Below, piece after piece: positions 35,828-43,526 of a DNA stretch of 64,000 nt. The notes under the pieces are model-generated. The model did not search any database, was not told the DNA's origin, and saw only the letters and a list, made by a program, of their open reading frames with translations. The translations under genes were made by a program, and so were the position numbers. How positions within the stretch are numbered: the first letter of the stretch is position 1; each line of letters begins with the position of its first letter. Source of the DNA: a virus; the IMG/VR virus record IMGVR_UViG_3300015263_001063, positions 1 to 64,000 of that record; one strand, given 5' to 3'.

Positions 35828-35946
35828 CCACGCCGGAAGCAGAGGACGTACGGGTCACGAGACTGGCATTGCAACGAGTGCTCTCCATGATCGGAGGAGT
35901 ACTGACCGCGGCATTGCTGGTCTCCTTTCTGTACGGCATCTCGTGA
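35824..35946 (+). CDS. Tiny membrane protein of the lysis cassette
   Basis: 40 residues starting at GTG; an N-terminal charged 17 residues then one membrane span (LSMIGGVLTAALLVSFLYG). Its start overlaps the previous stop and its stop overlaps the next start (both GTGA). It could be a holin partner or antiholin; not recognised. Confidence 0.5.
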   Translation: MTTPEAEDVRVTRLALQRVLSMIGGVLTAALLVSFLYGIS

Positions 35947-36074
35947 GGAGCCTCAAGGTTCTTCTGGGCACCGTGTTTTTCTTCATCGGTGCCATGGCCC
36001 TCCTCATACCTCCGCACCATCGAGCCAAGCATCACCATACTCAAGGAGCGCACCATGAGAAGGCGTCAACGTAA
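35943..36074 (+). CDS. Tiny membrane protein with His-rich tail
   Basis: 43 residues from GTG: one membrane span (KVLLGTVFFFIGAMALLIP) then a His-rich tail (HHRAKHHHTQGAHH). It overlaps the following enzyme gene by 20 bases. It could act as an accessory lysis protein; function unknown. The His cluster might bind metal ions. Confidence 0.5.
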   Translation: MRSLKVLLGTVFFFIGAMALLIPPHHRAKHHHTQGAHHEKAST

Positions 36075-36831
36075 AGAAGAGTTCGATCTGGGGGGCGTCA
36101 TCGCCGATTTTCTGATCGCGCTGGCTTCTGCCCTGATCTTTTTCTTTGTACTCGGGTCTTTTCGCCAGGCGCATGCCTTGGATGTGAAGACCTACATCCC
36201 GAAGAATGCCCCGAAATACCTGCCGACGCTCAGTACTGAGGTACATACGCTGATTCCTGGGATGGCATCTCCGTGGTACTTCGGGGGACTGATCGAGCAG
36301 GAGTCCTGTATCTCCCTTACCCATAGCAAATGCTGGAACCCTGCTTCTGAGTTGAAGACATCCCGTGAACAGGGTGTGGGGTTTGGGCAGATTACCCGGG
36401 CTTGGAGTAAAAGTGGGGCATTACGGTTCGATACCCTTAGTGATCTCCGGAGAAAGTACCCCAAGGAACTCGGGGACCTCTCCTGGGAGAACATCAAGGA
36501 ACGACCCGAGCTACAGATGTCAGCGATGATCCTGCTCTCCAGAGAGAACATCACTGCTCTCTCCAAGGTACCGACTGAAGCTGCCAGGCTACAGATGGCT
36601 GATGCTGCCTACAATGGCGGGCTGTCCGGGCTGAATAAGGACCGCAGGGCCTGCGGGCTAGCCGCTGGCTGCGATCCCAACCTCTGGTTTGACAATGTTG
36701 AGAAGCACTGTACCAAGAGCAAGGCGATCCTCTACGGGAATCGGTCAGCCTGCGACATCAATCGTGAACATGTCACAAATGTGTTCAAGCTGAGGATGGG
36801 CAAGTACAAGCCGTATTTCGAGCAGAACTGA
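36055..36831 (+). CDS. Membrane-anchored lytic transglycosylase/endolysin
   Basis: 258 residues from ATG 36055 (AGGAG six bases upstream; the longer frame is rejected). Residues 15-36 form an N-terminal membrane anchor or signal-arrest segment. LIEQESCISL (Glu83 in the ES pair is the likely catalytic acid) and GVGFGQIT (about 108-115) match the SLT-type lysozyme fold; AAYNGG is also typical. It would cut peptidoglycan glycan strands from the periplasmic side. The anchor suggests a signal-arrest-release endolysin. It closes the lysis cassette and is followed by a terminator. Confidence 0.75.
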   Translation: MRRRQRKEEFDLGGVIADFLIALASALIFFFVLGSFRQAHALDVKTYIPKNAPKYLPTLSTEVHTLIPGMASPWYFGGLIEQESCISLTHSKCWNPASELKTSREQGVGFGQITRAWSKSGALRFDTLSDLRRKYPKELGDLSWENIKERPELQMSAMILLSRENITALSKVPTEAARLQMADAAYNGGLSGLNKDRRACGLAAGCDPNLWFDNVEKHCTKSKAILYGNRSACDINREHVTNVFKLRMGKYKPYFEQN

Positions 36832-36840
36832 CGACATAGG

Positions 36841-36880
36841 AGAGCTCTGGGGACTACCCCAGAGCTCTCTGCTTTTTATG
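36841..36880 (+). terminator. Terminator with CTGCTTTTT tail
   Basis: 12-base-pair stem (36841-36852 with 36857-36868), ACTA loop, followed by CTGCTTTTTATG. Confidence 0.9.
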
Positions 36881-36927
36881 CTGAAATCTTGTATTCATTA
36901 GAAACCTTTTTTATGTCCTCTCAGACC

Positions 36928-36937
36928 GATATACTCT
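36928..36937 (+). promoter_or_regulatory. GATATACTCT motif, copy 1
   Basis: Ten-base motif 34 bases before the start at 36972, after the terminator. The same ten bases occur at 49014 and 52282 at a similar distance from starts. TATACT is -10-like, but no -35 box is evident. Confidence 0.5.
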
Positions 36938-36952
36938 TCTCGAGGACATACT

Positions 36953-36964
36953 CCTTATATAAGG
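36953..36964 (+). promoter_or_regulatory. CCTTATATAAGG element at ribosome binding site
   Basis: Perfect palindrome ending seven bases before ATG 36972; heads the dTTP synthesis operon. Confidence 0.5.
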
Positions 36965-36971
36965 ACTTACC

Positions 36972-37436
36972 ATGCGATTCGAGCGGATCATACCCCTCAG
37001 GACCAAGAACCTCTACTACACAGATCCTGAGAAATGCCGGCTAGACCCGGGCATTATCTTCGTGTATGGGTCGAACACGGCAGGGATACACGGGGCCGGC
37101 ACGGCCCTGACCGCCCGTGAGAAGTATGGGGCTGAGCCGGGAAAAGGTCAGGGACTCGTAGGAAGATCCTACGGTATCCCCACCAAAGACGCCACAAAGC
37201 TCCCCAATGGGAAGTACGACCTGAGTCAGCGGAAGATCGAAGAGGTCTTCGAAGACATCCAGAAGTTCATTCAGTTCACCCACGCCAACCCGGAGTTCAC
37301 CTTCTACGTGGCCAATGTAGGGACTGGATTGGCAGGCTTTACCATCGAGCAGATCGCCCCTATGTTCAACGGCGCCATTCGCTGCTGGTTCCACCTTTCT
37401 TGGAAACCGTTTCATGCACATCCAACCACCATCTAA
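36972..37436 (+). CDS. Macro-domain-like protein (A1S_2505 type)
   Basis: 154 residues. FVYGSNTAGIHGAGTALTA, RSYGIPTKD and NVGTGLAGF match the conserved core of a widespread phage family that resembles macro domains, which bind ADP-ribose-type nucleotides. The family lacks a settled role in phages. First gene of the dTTP operon; it overlaps the dTMP kinase by 23 bases. Confidence 0.7.
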   Translation: MRFERIIPLRTKNLYYTDPEKCRLDPGIIFVYGSNTAGIHGAGTALTAREKYGAEPGKGQGLVGRSYGIPTKDATKLPNGKYDLSQRKIEEVFEDIQKFIQFTHANPEFTFYVANVGTGLAGFTIEQIAPMFNGAIRCWFHLSWKPFHAHPTTI

Positions 37437-38175
37437 GCTGATCCCTACCGCTGGCACCTCGAAGCTAGGCTTCGGCAATGAGAACTGGGGAACCTATATT
37501 GCTTTCGATGGTCCCGATGGTACGGGTAAGAGCACCCTGGTCAAACGGGTAGCTGAGGCCCTAACGGCTAAAGGTCACGAGGTTCTGACCATCCGAGAAC
37601 CCGGCAGTACCGAACTGGGGGTCCAGCTTCGGTCCATTCTCATGAGTACCGAAGTCCCCATTGAGGTGGCGATCATGCTCTTCGCTGCTGATCGAGCAGT
37701 CACCATGAAGGAACTGGTCATTCCGGCGCTAAAAGCCGGCAAGGTTGTCCTGACTGACCGTAGCCTGCTCAGTAGTCTAGTCTACCAGGGCCGTATGAAC
37801 GGCAGCGATATGACGGACATGGTGACTTCGGTTCACAAGGCGATCCCTGGGTTCTTTGTGCCCGATCTGATCATGCTCTGTCAAACCTCCGTAAAGACGG
37901 CGTTGAGTCGGATCAATGTTCGGTCGAGTAATGGCGAGAAGGCCACGATCTTCGATATGAAGAGCAACGACTACCACAAGAGAGTCCATCAGCTCTTCGA
38001 CAGTTCCCCACTTTGGTCCAGCCTCCCCATCGTTCGTTTGGACTGCGATCGAGACCAGGACCCCATCCTGAAGGGAGCGATGACCTATGTGGAGAACGCT
38101 ATCCAGAAACGGTATCGAGACTACCACAAGAACATTGCGTCCCATCTGAGCACGCTTGGCCATGATACTCTCTGA
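37414..38175 (+). CDS. tmk: Thymidylate kinase (dTMP kinase)
   Basis: 253 residues. P-loop GPDGTGKST (33-41), the dTMP-binding REPGSTELG, and DRS in the following region are typical of thymidylate kinase, which phosphorylates dTMP to dTDP. A 25-residue N-terminal extension precedes the family's usual start. It lies between a macro-like gene and dCTP deaminase, so it serves dTTP synthesis. The overlap with the macro-like gene (23 bases) suggests coupled translation. Confidence 0.85.
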   Translation: MHIQPPSKLIPTAGTSKLGFGNENWGTYIAFDGPDGTGKSTLVKRVAEALTAKGHEVLTIREPGSTELGVQLRSILMSTEVPIEVAIMLFAADRAVTMKELVIPALKAGKVVLTDRSLLSSLVYQGRMNGSDMTDMVTSVHKAIPGFFVPDLIMLCQTSVKTALSRINVRSSNGEKATIFDMKSNDYHKRVHQLFDSSPLWSSLPIVRLDCDRDQDPILKGAMTYVENAIQKRYRDYHKNIASHLSTLGHDTL

Positions 38176-38725
38176 TCGCGAAATCCTCAAACTCTGTGAG
38201 CTGAACCAGCTCCTGACGCCATACATGCCCAGCAAGGTCACCGTGGACGAGGACGGTAAGAAGGTCCTCTCCTACGGCCCCAGTGCGTATAGCTACGACA
38301 TTCGAGCCGTGGGCAAGTACAAGATCTCCTCGAACCTTACCCACGGCATCGTCGACCCTTTGAACGTGGACGAACAGTCTTTTCACCAGTTAGAGGGGAA
38401 GAGCTGCGTCATCCCGCCGGGTTCCTTCATGCTGACGCATTCCCAGGAGTACTTCCGGATGCCAAGCAACGTGACGGGTCTGGTCTTCAGCAAGAGCTCC
38501 TATGCTCGCTGTGGGCTCTACTGCCTGACAACGGTCATCAACGCGGGCTGGGAGGGCGAGCTGGTCCTGGAGTACGCCAACCACAGCAGCCGTCCCATCA
38601 CATTCTACGCAGGCATGGGTGCTGCCCAGATCCTCTTTCTGACCGGCACTGACTGCGAGCTCCCCTATGGACCCACTGGCCAGTTTCAGGGCCAGATGGG
38701 CATCACCCTACCGAAAGGACAGTAA
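38162..38725 (+). CDS. dcd: dCTP deaminase
   Basis: 187 residues from ATG 38162. LVFSKSSYARCGL (the SSxxR motif of the active site) and INAGWEGELVLEYANHS with the catalytic Glu fit dCTP deaminase, which makes dUTP from dCTP. The family includes bifunctional dCTP deaminase/dUTPase enzymes that give dUMP directly; no separate dUTPase is visible here, so that option is attractive but unproven. It overlaps the kinase by 14 bases and the synthase by one (TAATG). Confidence 0.85.
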   Translation: MILSDREILKLCELNQLLTPYMPSKVTVDEDGKKVLSYGPSAYSYDIRAVGKYKISSNLTHGIVDPLNVDEQSFHQLEGKSCVIPPGSFMLTHSQEYFRMPSNVTGLVFSKSSYARCGLYCLTTVINAGWEGELVLEYANHSSRPITFYAGMGAAQILFLTGTDCELPYGPTGQFQGQMGITLPKGQ

Positions 38726-39825
38726 TGCAGAACTACCTGAACCTGATGAAAGAGATCCTGGATACCGCCAGCGTCTCCCCAGATCGTACCAAGACGGGGC
38801 GTCTCCGCGTCTTTGGTCGGGAACTTCGGTTTGACCTCTCGGACGGGAGCATCCCGGCAGTCACCACCCGAAAGATCAACTTGAACCACGGTATCGAGGA
38901 ACTCCTCTGGATGATCCGGGGATCCGTGGATGTTCGAGAGCTTCAGAAGGTGGGGGTCCCCATCTGGAACGGATGGGCAGTGACGGAGGCGTCTGTCAAC
39001 GAGATCGTGGACGAGACGTTCCCCGAAGCCGACCCTCTGTTCCGAGAACAGACAGTCAAGGAGCTGTTGGCCAAGTACGAGGGCAGCATCGGTGAGATGT
39101 ACGGACACCGCTGGCGCCGTAACCCAGGCGGCACCCGGTCAGTCCTCTGGCCGATCGACTCGTTCGCCATGGAAGACCTTCCGTCTGACAAGCTGACTCG
39201 CTATCGTGAGATCTATGACGAAAACGTCTTCATGGAACCCGCCCTTGCCGAGAAGATCCCCTTTGAGGTCTTTGCTCGGCATCAGTACATCGAAGACAAT
39301 GACCAACTGGGTGAACTGGTGCGCCTTCTGAAGCGCGAGCCCTTCTCATCCCGACTGGTCGTGGATAGCTGGGATCCCCGCTACGTCCCCTTCTCGACCC
39401 TCTCCCCACAGGCCAATGTCCTGCTGGGTCGTGGCGCACTGGCCGTCTGTCACATGGCCTTCCAGTGCTTCGTCGAGAAAGCCCCAGACGGCGGTCCTCA
39501 TCTCCTCTCTCTGAAAGTCATCCAGCGTTCGGCTGACCTCCCGCTGGGCGTCAGCACCAACCTGGTGTTCTACGGCACCCTGCTCCACCTTTTGGCTCAC
39601 GTCTCCGACCTGCGTCCAAAGGAACTGATCTGGTCTGGTGGGGATGTCCACGTTTATGCCAACCAGGTCGAGGGTGCCCAGGAACAGGTCACCCGCACAC
39701 CACTCGCTCCCCCGAAGATCAAGATCAACCCGGAAGCCAGGGATCTCTTCAAGATCCAACGATCCGATATCGAGGTCATCGGGTACGAGTCGCTCCCCGC
39801 TATCAAGTACCCTGTTTCCATTTAA
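38725..39825 (+). CDS. thyA: Thymidylate synthase (ThyA type)
   Basis: 366 residues. Signatures: GEMYGHRWR, SSRLVVDSWDP, the catalytic Cys in AVCHMAFQCFV, QRSADLPLGVSTNL with the uracil-specific Asn (in GVSTN; the aligned residue is Asp in dCMP hydroxymethylase) and GGDVHVYANQ. It converts dUMP to dTMP with methylenetetrahydrofolate. It is about 100 residues longer than the bacterial enzyme because of an insertion between GEMYGHRWR and SSRLVVDSWDP. The Asn argues against a dCMP hydroxymethylase. It completes the dCTP-to-dTMP route with the two upstream genes. Confidence 0.9.
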   Translation: MQNYLNLMKEILDTASVSPDRTKTGRLRVFGRELRFDLSDGSIPAVTTRKINLNHGIEELLWMIRGSVDVRELQKVGVPIWNGWAVTEASVNEIVDETFPEADPLFREQTVKELLAKYEGSIGEMYGHRWRRNPGGTRSVLWPIDSFAMEDLPSDKLTRYREIYDENVFMEPALAEKIPFEVFARHQYIEDNDQLGELVRLLKREPFSSRLVVDSWDPRYVPFSTLSPQANVLLGRGALAVCHMAFQCFVEKAPDGGPHLLSLKVIQRSADLPLGVSTNLVFYGTLLHLLAHVSDLRPKELIWSGGDVHVYANQVEGAQEQVTRTPLAPPKIKINPEARDLFKIQRSDIEVIGYESLPAIKYPVSI

Positions 39826-39842
39826 CCACCAGGAGGCTCGTC

Positions 39843-40283
39843 ATGAGCACCAAGAAACCCGCGTCAAAGACCAAGGCTGCCCCAGGCAAGTCCGATACCA
39901 AAGGCACTGTCGACAAGTCCGCTGAAAAGGTGACCAAGAAGCCAGCGCCCTCCAAGAAGGCCGAGAAACTCGACAAGCGTGTCGACAAGGTCATGGCCAA
40001 GGGCAAGCCGAAACCCAAGGTGGCCGTCAAGAAGAAGGTTGAACTGGCTACCACATCCGACCTGGCCAAAGCCTTCGCCAGCATCCCGGCTGCCGAATCA
40101 ACCCTGACCCCTTCCAAAGTCAAGCCCCATACGGCGCCGAACGAAATGGTTTCCGCCCCGGCGCCGAGGCCTGCAGCGAAGTCCAACAAGAACTCCAACA
40201 AGGTCAGCTTCGATGAGCTGAACCTGAACGGTCCCGTCCAGAGCTACCCGGCACTGTTCGGTATGTTCAAGACGCGTTCGTGA
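39843..40283 (+). CDS. Lys/Ala/Pro-rich histone H1-like protein
   Basis: 146 residues. The first 75 are Lys, Ala, Pro, Ser and Thr, like histone H1 tails or bacterial nucleoid proteins; the C-terminus (KVSFDELNLNGPV) is less biased. It is probably disordered and could bind DNA by charge. Codon use is biased to C/G endings. Last gene of the dTTP operon, ending at a terminator. A DNA-condensing role is inferred. Confidence 0.6.
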   Translation: MSTKKPASKTKAAPGKSDTKGTVDKSAEKVTKKPAPSKKAEKLDKRVDKVMAKGKPKPKVAVKKKVELATTSDLAKAFASIPAAESTLTPSKVKPHTAPNEMVSAPAPRPAAKSNKNSNKVSFDELNLNGPVQSYPALFGMFKTRS

Positions 40284-40290
40284 TGTCGGC

Positions 40291-40323
40291 ATAGCCCAGC
40301 GAGGTCTATCCTCGCTGGGCTAT
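40291..40323 (+). terminator. Hairpin terminator running into TATATAAAGGA
   Basis: 14-base-pair stem (40291-40304 with 40310-40323), followed immediately by ATAAAGGA, so its 3' arm overlaps the TATATAAAGG element for the next gene. Confidence 0.75.
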
Positions 40324-40331
40324 ATAAAGGA
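40320..40331 (+). promoter_or_regulatory. Half-palindromic CTATATAAAGGA element
   Basis: A variant of the CCTTATATAAGG element; AAAGGA serves as ribosome binding site for ATG 40341. Confidence 0.4.
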
Positions 40332-40340
40332 AAGGGAACC

Positions 40341-40754
40341 ATGATAACAGAAACCAGAGATGACCAGGGACGGCTGATCGCGGTGGCATTTTTCGGGGAC
40401 CCGACCCACGTCTGGAGTTGGACCAAGACGTACGACGCCCAAGGCTACTGTACCAGCCAGATCTTCGGGGAGAACCCGAAGGACCAAAGCAGCTGGACCA
40501 GAAAGTATGACCCCTCCGGGAGGTTGGTGGAGCACATCCAGTCGGCCGACATGTCGCATCCCATGAGCTGGACGTACATTTTATCGGAAGATGGCCAACG
40601 GATCAATCGGAAGATCCTCGCTGGCTCGACCACGAACTTCCTTAGCTGGGAGCGTATATACGACAGCAATGGACTGCTGAGACAGGTAATCTTCTCAGAT
40701 GACATTAATCACCGATATAGCCGCATGCTGTCCAAGTCTGATTGCGATACTTGA
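40341..40754 (+). CDS. Small protein with YD-like repeats
   Basis: 137 residues. It holds four imperfect repeats built on SWTxxYDxxG (WSWTKTYDAQG, SSWTRKYDPSG, MSWTYILSEDG, LSWERIYDSNG) spaced about 28-32 residues, reminiscent of RHS/YD repeats, which form beta-sheet shells and bind sugars or proteins. No signal peptide. A role is not known; it could be a small structural or moron-type protein. Confidence 0.55.
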   Translation: MITETRDDQGRLIAVAFFGDPTHVWSWTKTYDAQGYCTSQIFGENPKDQSSWTRKYDPSGRLVEHIQSADMSHPMSWTYILSEDGQRINRKILAGSTTNFLSWERIYDSNGLLRQVIFSDDINHRYSRMLSKSDCDT

Positions 40755-40767
40755 TTCCCCACACCCC

Positions 40768-40806
40768 AGTTCAGAACCGGAACAGCTCGTTCTGAACTTT
40801 TTTCAA
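40768..40806 (+). terminator. Intrinsic terminator
   Basis: 10-base-pair stem (40768-40777 with 40789-40798) followed by TTTTTTCAA. Confidence 0.85.
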
Positions 40807-40878
40807 TTAGATATACCTTACCTGAACCAGTATCACAGTTCAATAGAAACTGGATATTTCAATCATCAGGAGAAAGGT

Positions 40879-41112
40879 ATGTCTCGCTACATCGTACAGG
40901 AAGTAACTGTAGGACCCGAAGGGGAGTCGATCGTTCTGGAGTACCGGAGTGATCGGCTTCCAGACGGGATCTTTGTGGAAACACTCGAGGGGGTCATGAT
41001 GTTTCAGACCCTCTCCGGACAGGTCTATGCAACACCGGTTGCCACGGATGGCAACCAGTACATGTTCAACTTTGAGGTTGACAGCCAGCCGGAGGAGTTG
41101 GCTGTCGCATAA
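40879..41112 (+). CDS. Small hypothetical protein
   Basis: 77 residues from ATG 40879 with AGGAGAAAGG upstream; a longer frame from 40699 would cross the terminator and is rejected. Beta-rich sequence, acidic end, no family recognised. It starts a run of small genes. Confidence 0.55.
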   Translation: MSRYIVQEVTVGPEGESIVLEYRSDRLPDGIFVETLEGVMMFQTLSGQVYATPVATDGNQYMFNFEVDSQPEELAVA

Positions 41113-41121
41113 GGAGCCAGT

Positions 41122-41544
41122 ATGCTGCACTTGAAGATGGCGCTGGAGATCCTCTCGGTCTGGGGGATCTACCTCATTGCCGTCTATTACGTCCTCCCCA
41201 CCAAGATCGCCCGGTGGAAGCACACCGGGCGATTCGGCATCGTGCTGTTCTTTGTGGTGCTCCTCTATGCCTTCGGGATCGGGAGCCCTAACGAGACCCT
41301 GAGCCGCCCCTGGCTCTTCGCCTTTGGGTTTGTGATCTCGGCGTTCACCCTGACCGCCGCGATCTTCTACCCACCTGCCGCCCTCAAGACCATCCGAGAG
41401 GATGGCTTTGTCGGACAACTTCGTGCGTTCTGGAACACGATCTTCATCGTGTCCATGTTGAGTCTCGGGTACATCATGATGGTCGGATACCCGTACTTCT
41501 CTCCAGACGCACCCCGCATTCATCTTCAGCATCTCTTCAGGTGA
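41122..41544 (+). CDS. Membrane protein
   Basis: 140 residues with four hydrophobic spans (about 6-26, 38-55, 64-86, 106-124). No known family. Followed closely by another membrane protein at 41548. Confidence 0.55.
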   Translation: MLHLKMALEILSVWGIYLIAVYYVLPTKIARWKHTGRFGIVLFFVVLLYAFGIGSPNETLSRPWLFAFGFVISAFTLTAAIFYPPAALKTIREDGFVGQLRAFWNTIFIVSMLSLGYIMMVGYPYFSPDAPRIHLQHLFR

Positions 41545-41547
41545 CTC

Positions 41548-41814
41548 ATGAATCGCAATCCGTTCAGCACCCAGCAGTCCTATGCCAAGTTCCCCGCCCA
41601 AGACCGGGCGGGGGATGTGCTCGCAAAGCTGTACCCCGTTTCATACAAGAAATGGGATCTGTACTGGCTCTTGGCCAGCATCGTCCTGATTCCGACCTGG
41701 TTCGCCGGTATCGGGATGGCCACTACATGGTACGGAAAGATCCTTTGTGTCTTCCCGCCCGTCGGCGTGGTCAACTTCTTCCGGGTTCTCTGGAAGATCC
41801 TCGCTGGATACTGA
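41548..41814 (+). CDS. Small membrane protein
   Basis: 88 residues with one clear span (about 34-56) and a hydrophobic C-terminal stretch. It lies three bases after the preceding membrane protein gene and ends at a hairpin before the convergent helicase. Confidence 0.55.
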   Translation: MNRNPFSTQQSYAKFPAQDRAGDVLAKLYPVSYKKWDLYWLLASIVLIPTWFAGIGMATTWYGKILCVFPPVGVVNFFRVLWKILAGY

Positions 41815-41822
41815 CGACATAC

Positions 41823-41854
41823 TCCCTCCTACGACCCGAAGGTCGTAGGAGGGA
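41823..41854. terminator. Bidirectional hairpin with CGAA loop
   Basis: 14-base-pair perfect stem (41823-41836 with 41841-41854) closed by CGAA, between convergent genes, 8 bases after the stop at 41814. The T run on the plus side is weak (ACTTTCTTTTTT starts about 20 bases on). Confidence 0.8.
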
Positions 41855-41874
41855 TGTGCTGACACTTTCTTTTT

Positions 41875-43407
41875 TCACTCACCGAAGCTGAAGAGACTTT
41901 CATCAGCATTCCCGGCGTAGCTGGGGAGCTTATACAGGGTGCTGTCATCTCCGTTGAGGTCATCCGGGATCGGCATTCCCTTTGGAAACTTCAGCAACAT
42001 GTACTTGTACTTCTCATCCACAATGCTCAACAGACGATGACGGTCGCGCTGGATCGCCAGATACGTCTCGCCATTGTGAACGAACTTGTGGTTGAAGATG
42101 ATGCCGTCTGGGATCTGATCGAGCTGCGTGGTACCTTTAAAGTACCCACGACCGACGATCTCTTTGACCAGTTTGTCCTCACTGATCTGTCCACGGATCA
42201 GTTTCTTGCAGTCTGGGGAAAGCTGATGAGGCGTCCAGAAGGCGATCTTCTTCTCACTGAAGAACAGACGAGTCCTCTTAAAGAGGTCCAGGATGTCGTT
42301 ACCGGAAGGTCCGGACGTATCGCACCCCGTCTTGGGGAGCTGGTCCAGATAGTCCGCCATGACAAACTCAATAGAATACCCAGAAGTCTCCAGATGCTGA
42401 ATATGACGGAAGAGGTCCATGTAGGTCCACTTCGTTGGATTCACACGGAAGAAGAACACCTCAAACCCATTGACCTTTAGTCGGGTCTGTACGGCGTCCT
42501 GCATTTCCGTGGTCGTCATATTGCGGATATCGATCATCTCTCGACGCTCCGTATAAAGGAGTTGCGTCAAGGTGAACTTCATGCCTTCTTCGATCGTGTC
42601 TTCGAACGAGTAATGAATAACGGCAGGTACACGACCATTTCCACCCGTGTACGGCTGGTTGTAGAGCGGGATGTGGCTGAAGATGGATTTGGACAAGCCG
42701 GTCTTGTAGTTGTGCTGAAGACCACCCTGTACCCACATCTCCCCACGGCGGATACCTCCCTGCAACATCCGGTTGAGTCCCTGCCATCCTGTTCGGTAGA
42801 ACTGGCTAGAGGTCTCTGTGATGTGGATATCTGACAGCACCTTCGATAACGAGGAGTTATCCCCGATCCTGACCTCGTTAATGATCGCTGGATCCTCTCG
42901 GGTCTTCAGTGCCGCCAGCGGTTCGAGCTGACTTCTCAGGGTTTCTAGAAACTCGTAGGTGTTCTCGATCTTGTCTCGACTATAGTTCCAACGAGAATTC
43001 GCTGCTGAAAGAAGTTCGGTTACCCTGGTGTCATCCAAGTAGCGATCAATAGACCGACGGTTGTTCTTGATGGAGCGTCGGATCACGTCCGGCTCGTTAT
43101 CGTCATCAAGACCTTTCTCAATCGCCGAATACAGCTTATCGTTGTCACCAACATCTATTCTTATTCTTTGAAGCAGACCTGATCTGTCAATCTCCTGGTC
43201 AGGAGGTGTGGCGATCATGTCCATCACAGTCATTTTCAGAGCTGCGATCGTGTTGTTCTCCGAGGTCAATCCCATGCCGGGATCCCTCGTTACGATCCGA
43301 CTGACTGCGTTCTTAACGTAGTCCCGGCTATCGCCACCCTCGTTCTTCAGCTTGCTCTCTTTGTAGATCAGCCCGATACACTTGGCGAGTAGAAGCTTTT
43401 GGTCCAT
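41875..43407 (-). CDS. DnaB-type replicative helicase
   Basis: 510 residues. The RecA-type core has Walker A in GGLQHNYKTGLSKS (about 222-235), Walker B in EFVMADYLDQL, and TPHQLS as the sensor region. N-terminal 190 residues are helical. These are typical of the DnaB/gp41 hexameric replicative helicases that unwind DNA ahead of the polymerase. The start has a poor ribosome binding site. It diverges from the gene at 43527. Confidence 0.75.
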   Translation of the reverse strand: MDQKLLLAKCIGLIYKESKLKNEGGDSRDYVKNAVSRIVTRDPGMGLTSENNTIAALKMTVMDMIATPPDQEIDRSGLLQRIRIDVGDNDKLYSAIEKGLDDDNEPDVIRRSIKNNRRSIDRYLDDTRVTELLSAANSRWNYSRDKIENTYEFLETLRSQLEPLAALKTREDPAIINEVRIGDNSSLSKVLSDIHITETSSQFYRTGWQGLNRMLQGGIRRGEMWVQGGLQHNYKTGLSKSIFSHIPLYNQPYTGGNGRVPAVIHYSFEDTIEEGMKFTLTQLLYTERREMIDIRNMTTTEMQDAVQTRLKVNGFEVFFFRVNPTKWTYMDLFRHIQHLETSGYSIEFVMADYLDQLPKTGCDTSGPSGNDILDLFKRTRLFFSEKKIAFWTPHQLSPDCKKLIRGQISEDKLVKEIVGRGYFKGTTQLDQIPDGIIFNHKFVHNGETYLAIQRDRHRLLSIVDEKYKYMLLKFPKGMPIPDDLNGDDSTLYKLPSYAGNADESLFSFGE

Positions 43408-43526
43408 GGTCTGATTTCGTATTGTTTAGAGAACCGTGCGATAGCCGGGCGGTTCTGAGCGGATGTAAGTCGTGCTCTAACTCAATTAGGCACAGTATAG
43501 GGTTCTCGTTTATTTTACTACATGCC
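43408..43526. promoter_or_regulatory. Divergent intergenic region
   Basis: 119 bases between the helicase and the gene at 43527. It has an inverted repeat GAACCG/CGGTTC (about 43431-43455) and AT-rich boxes (CAGTATAGG) that could be a promoter core; no clear -35 box is seen. Confidence 0.4.

Noticed and set aside
38725-39825. dCMP hydroxymethylase, suggesting modified cytosine DNA
   Set aside because: The residue in the GVSTNL segment is Asn as in thymidylate synthases, not Asp, and the neighbouring genes fit dTTP synthesis.
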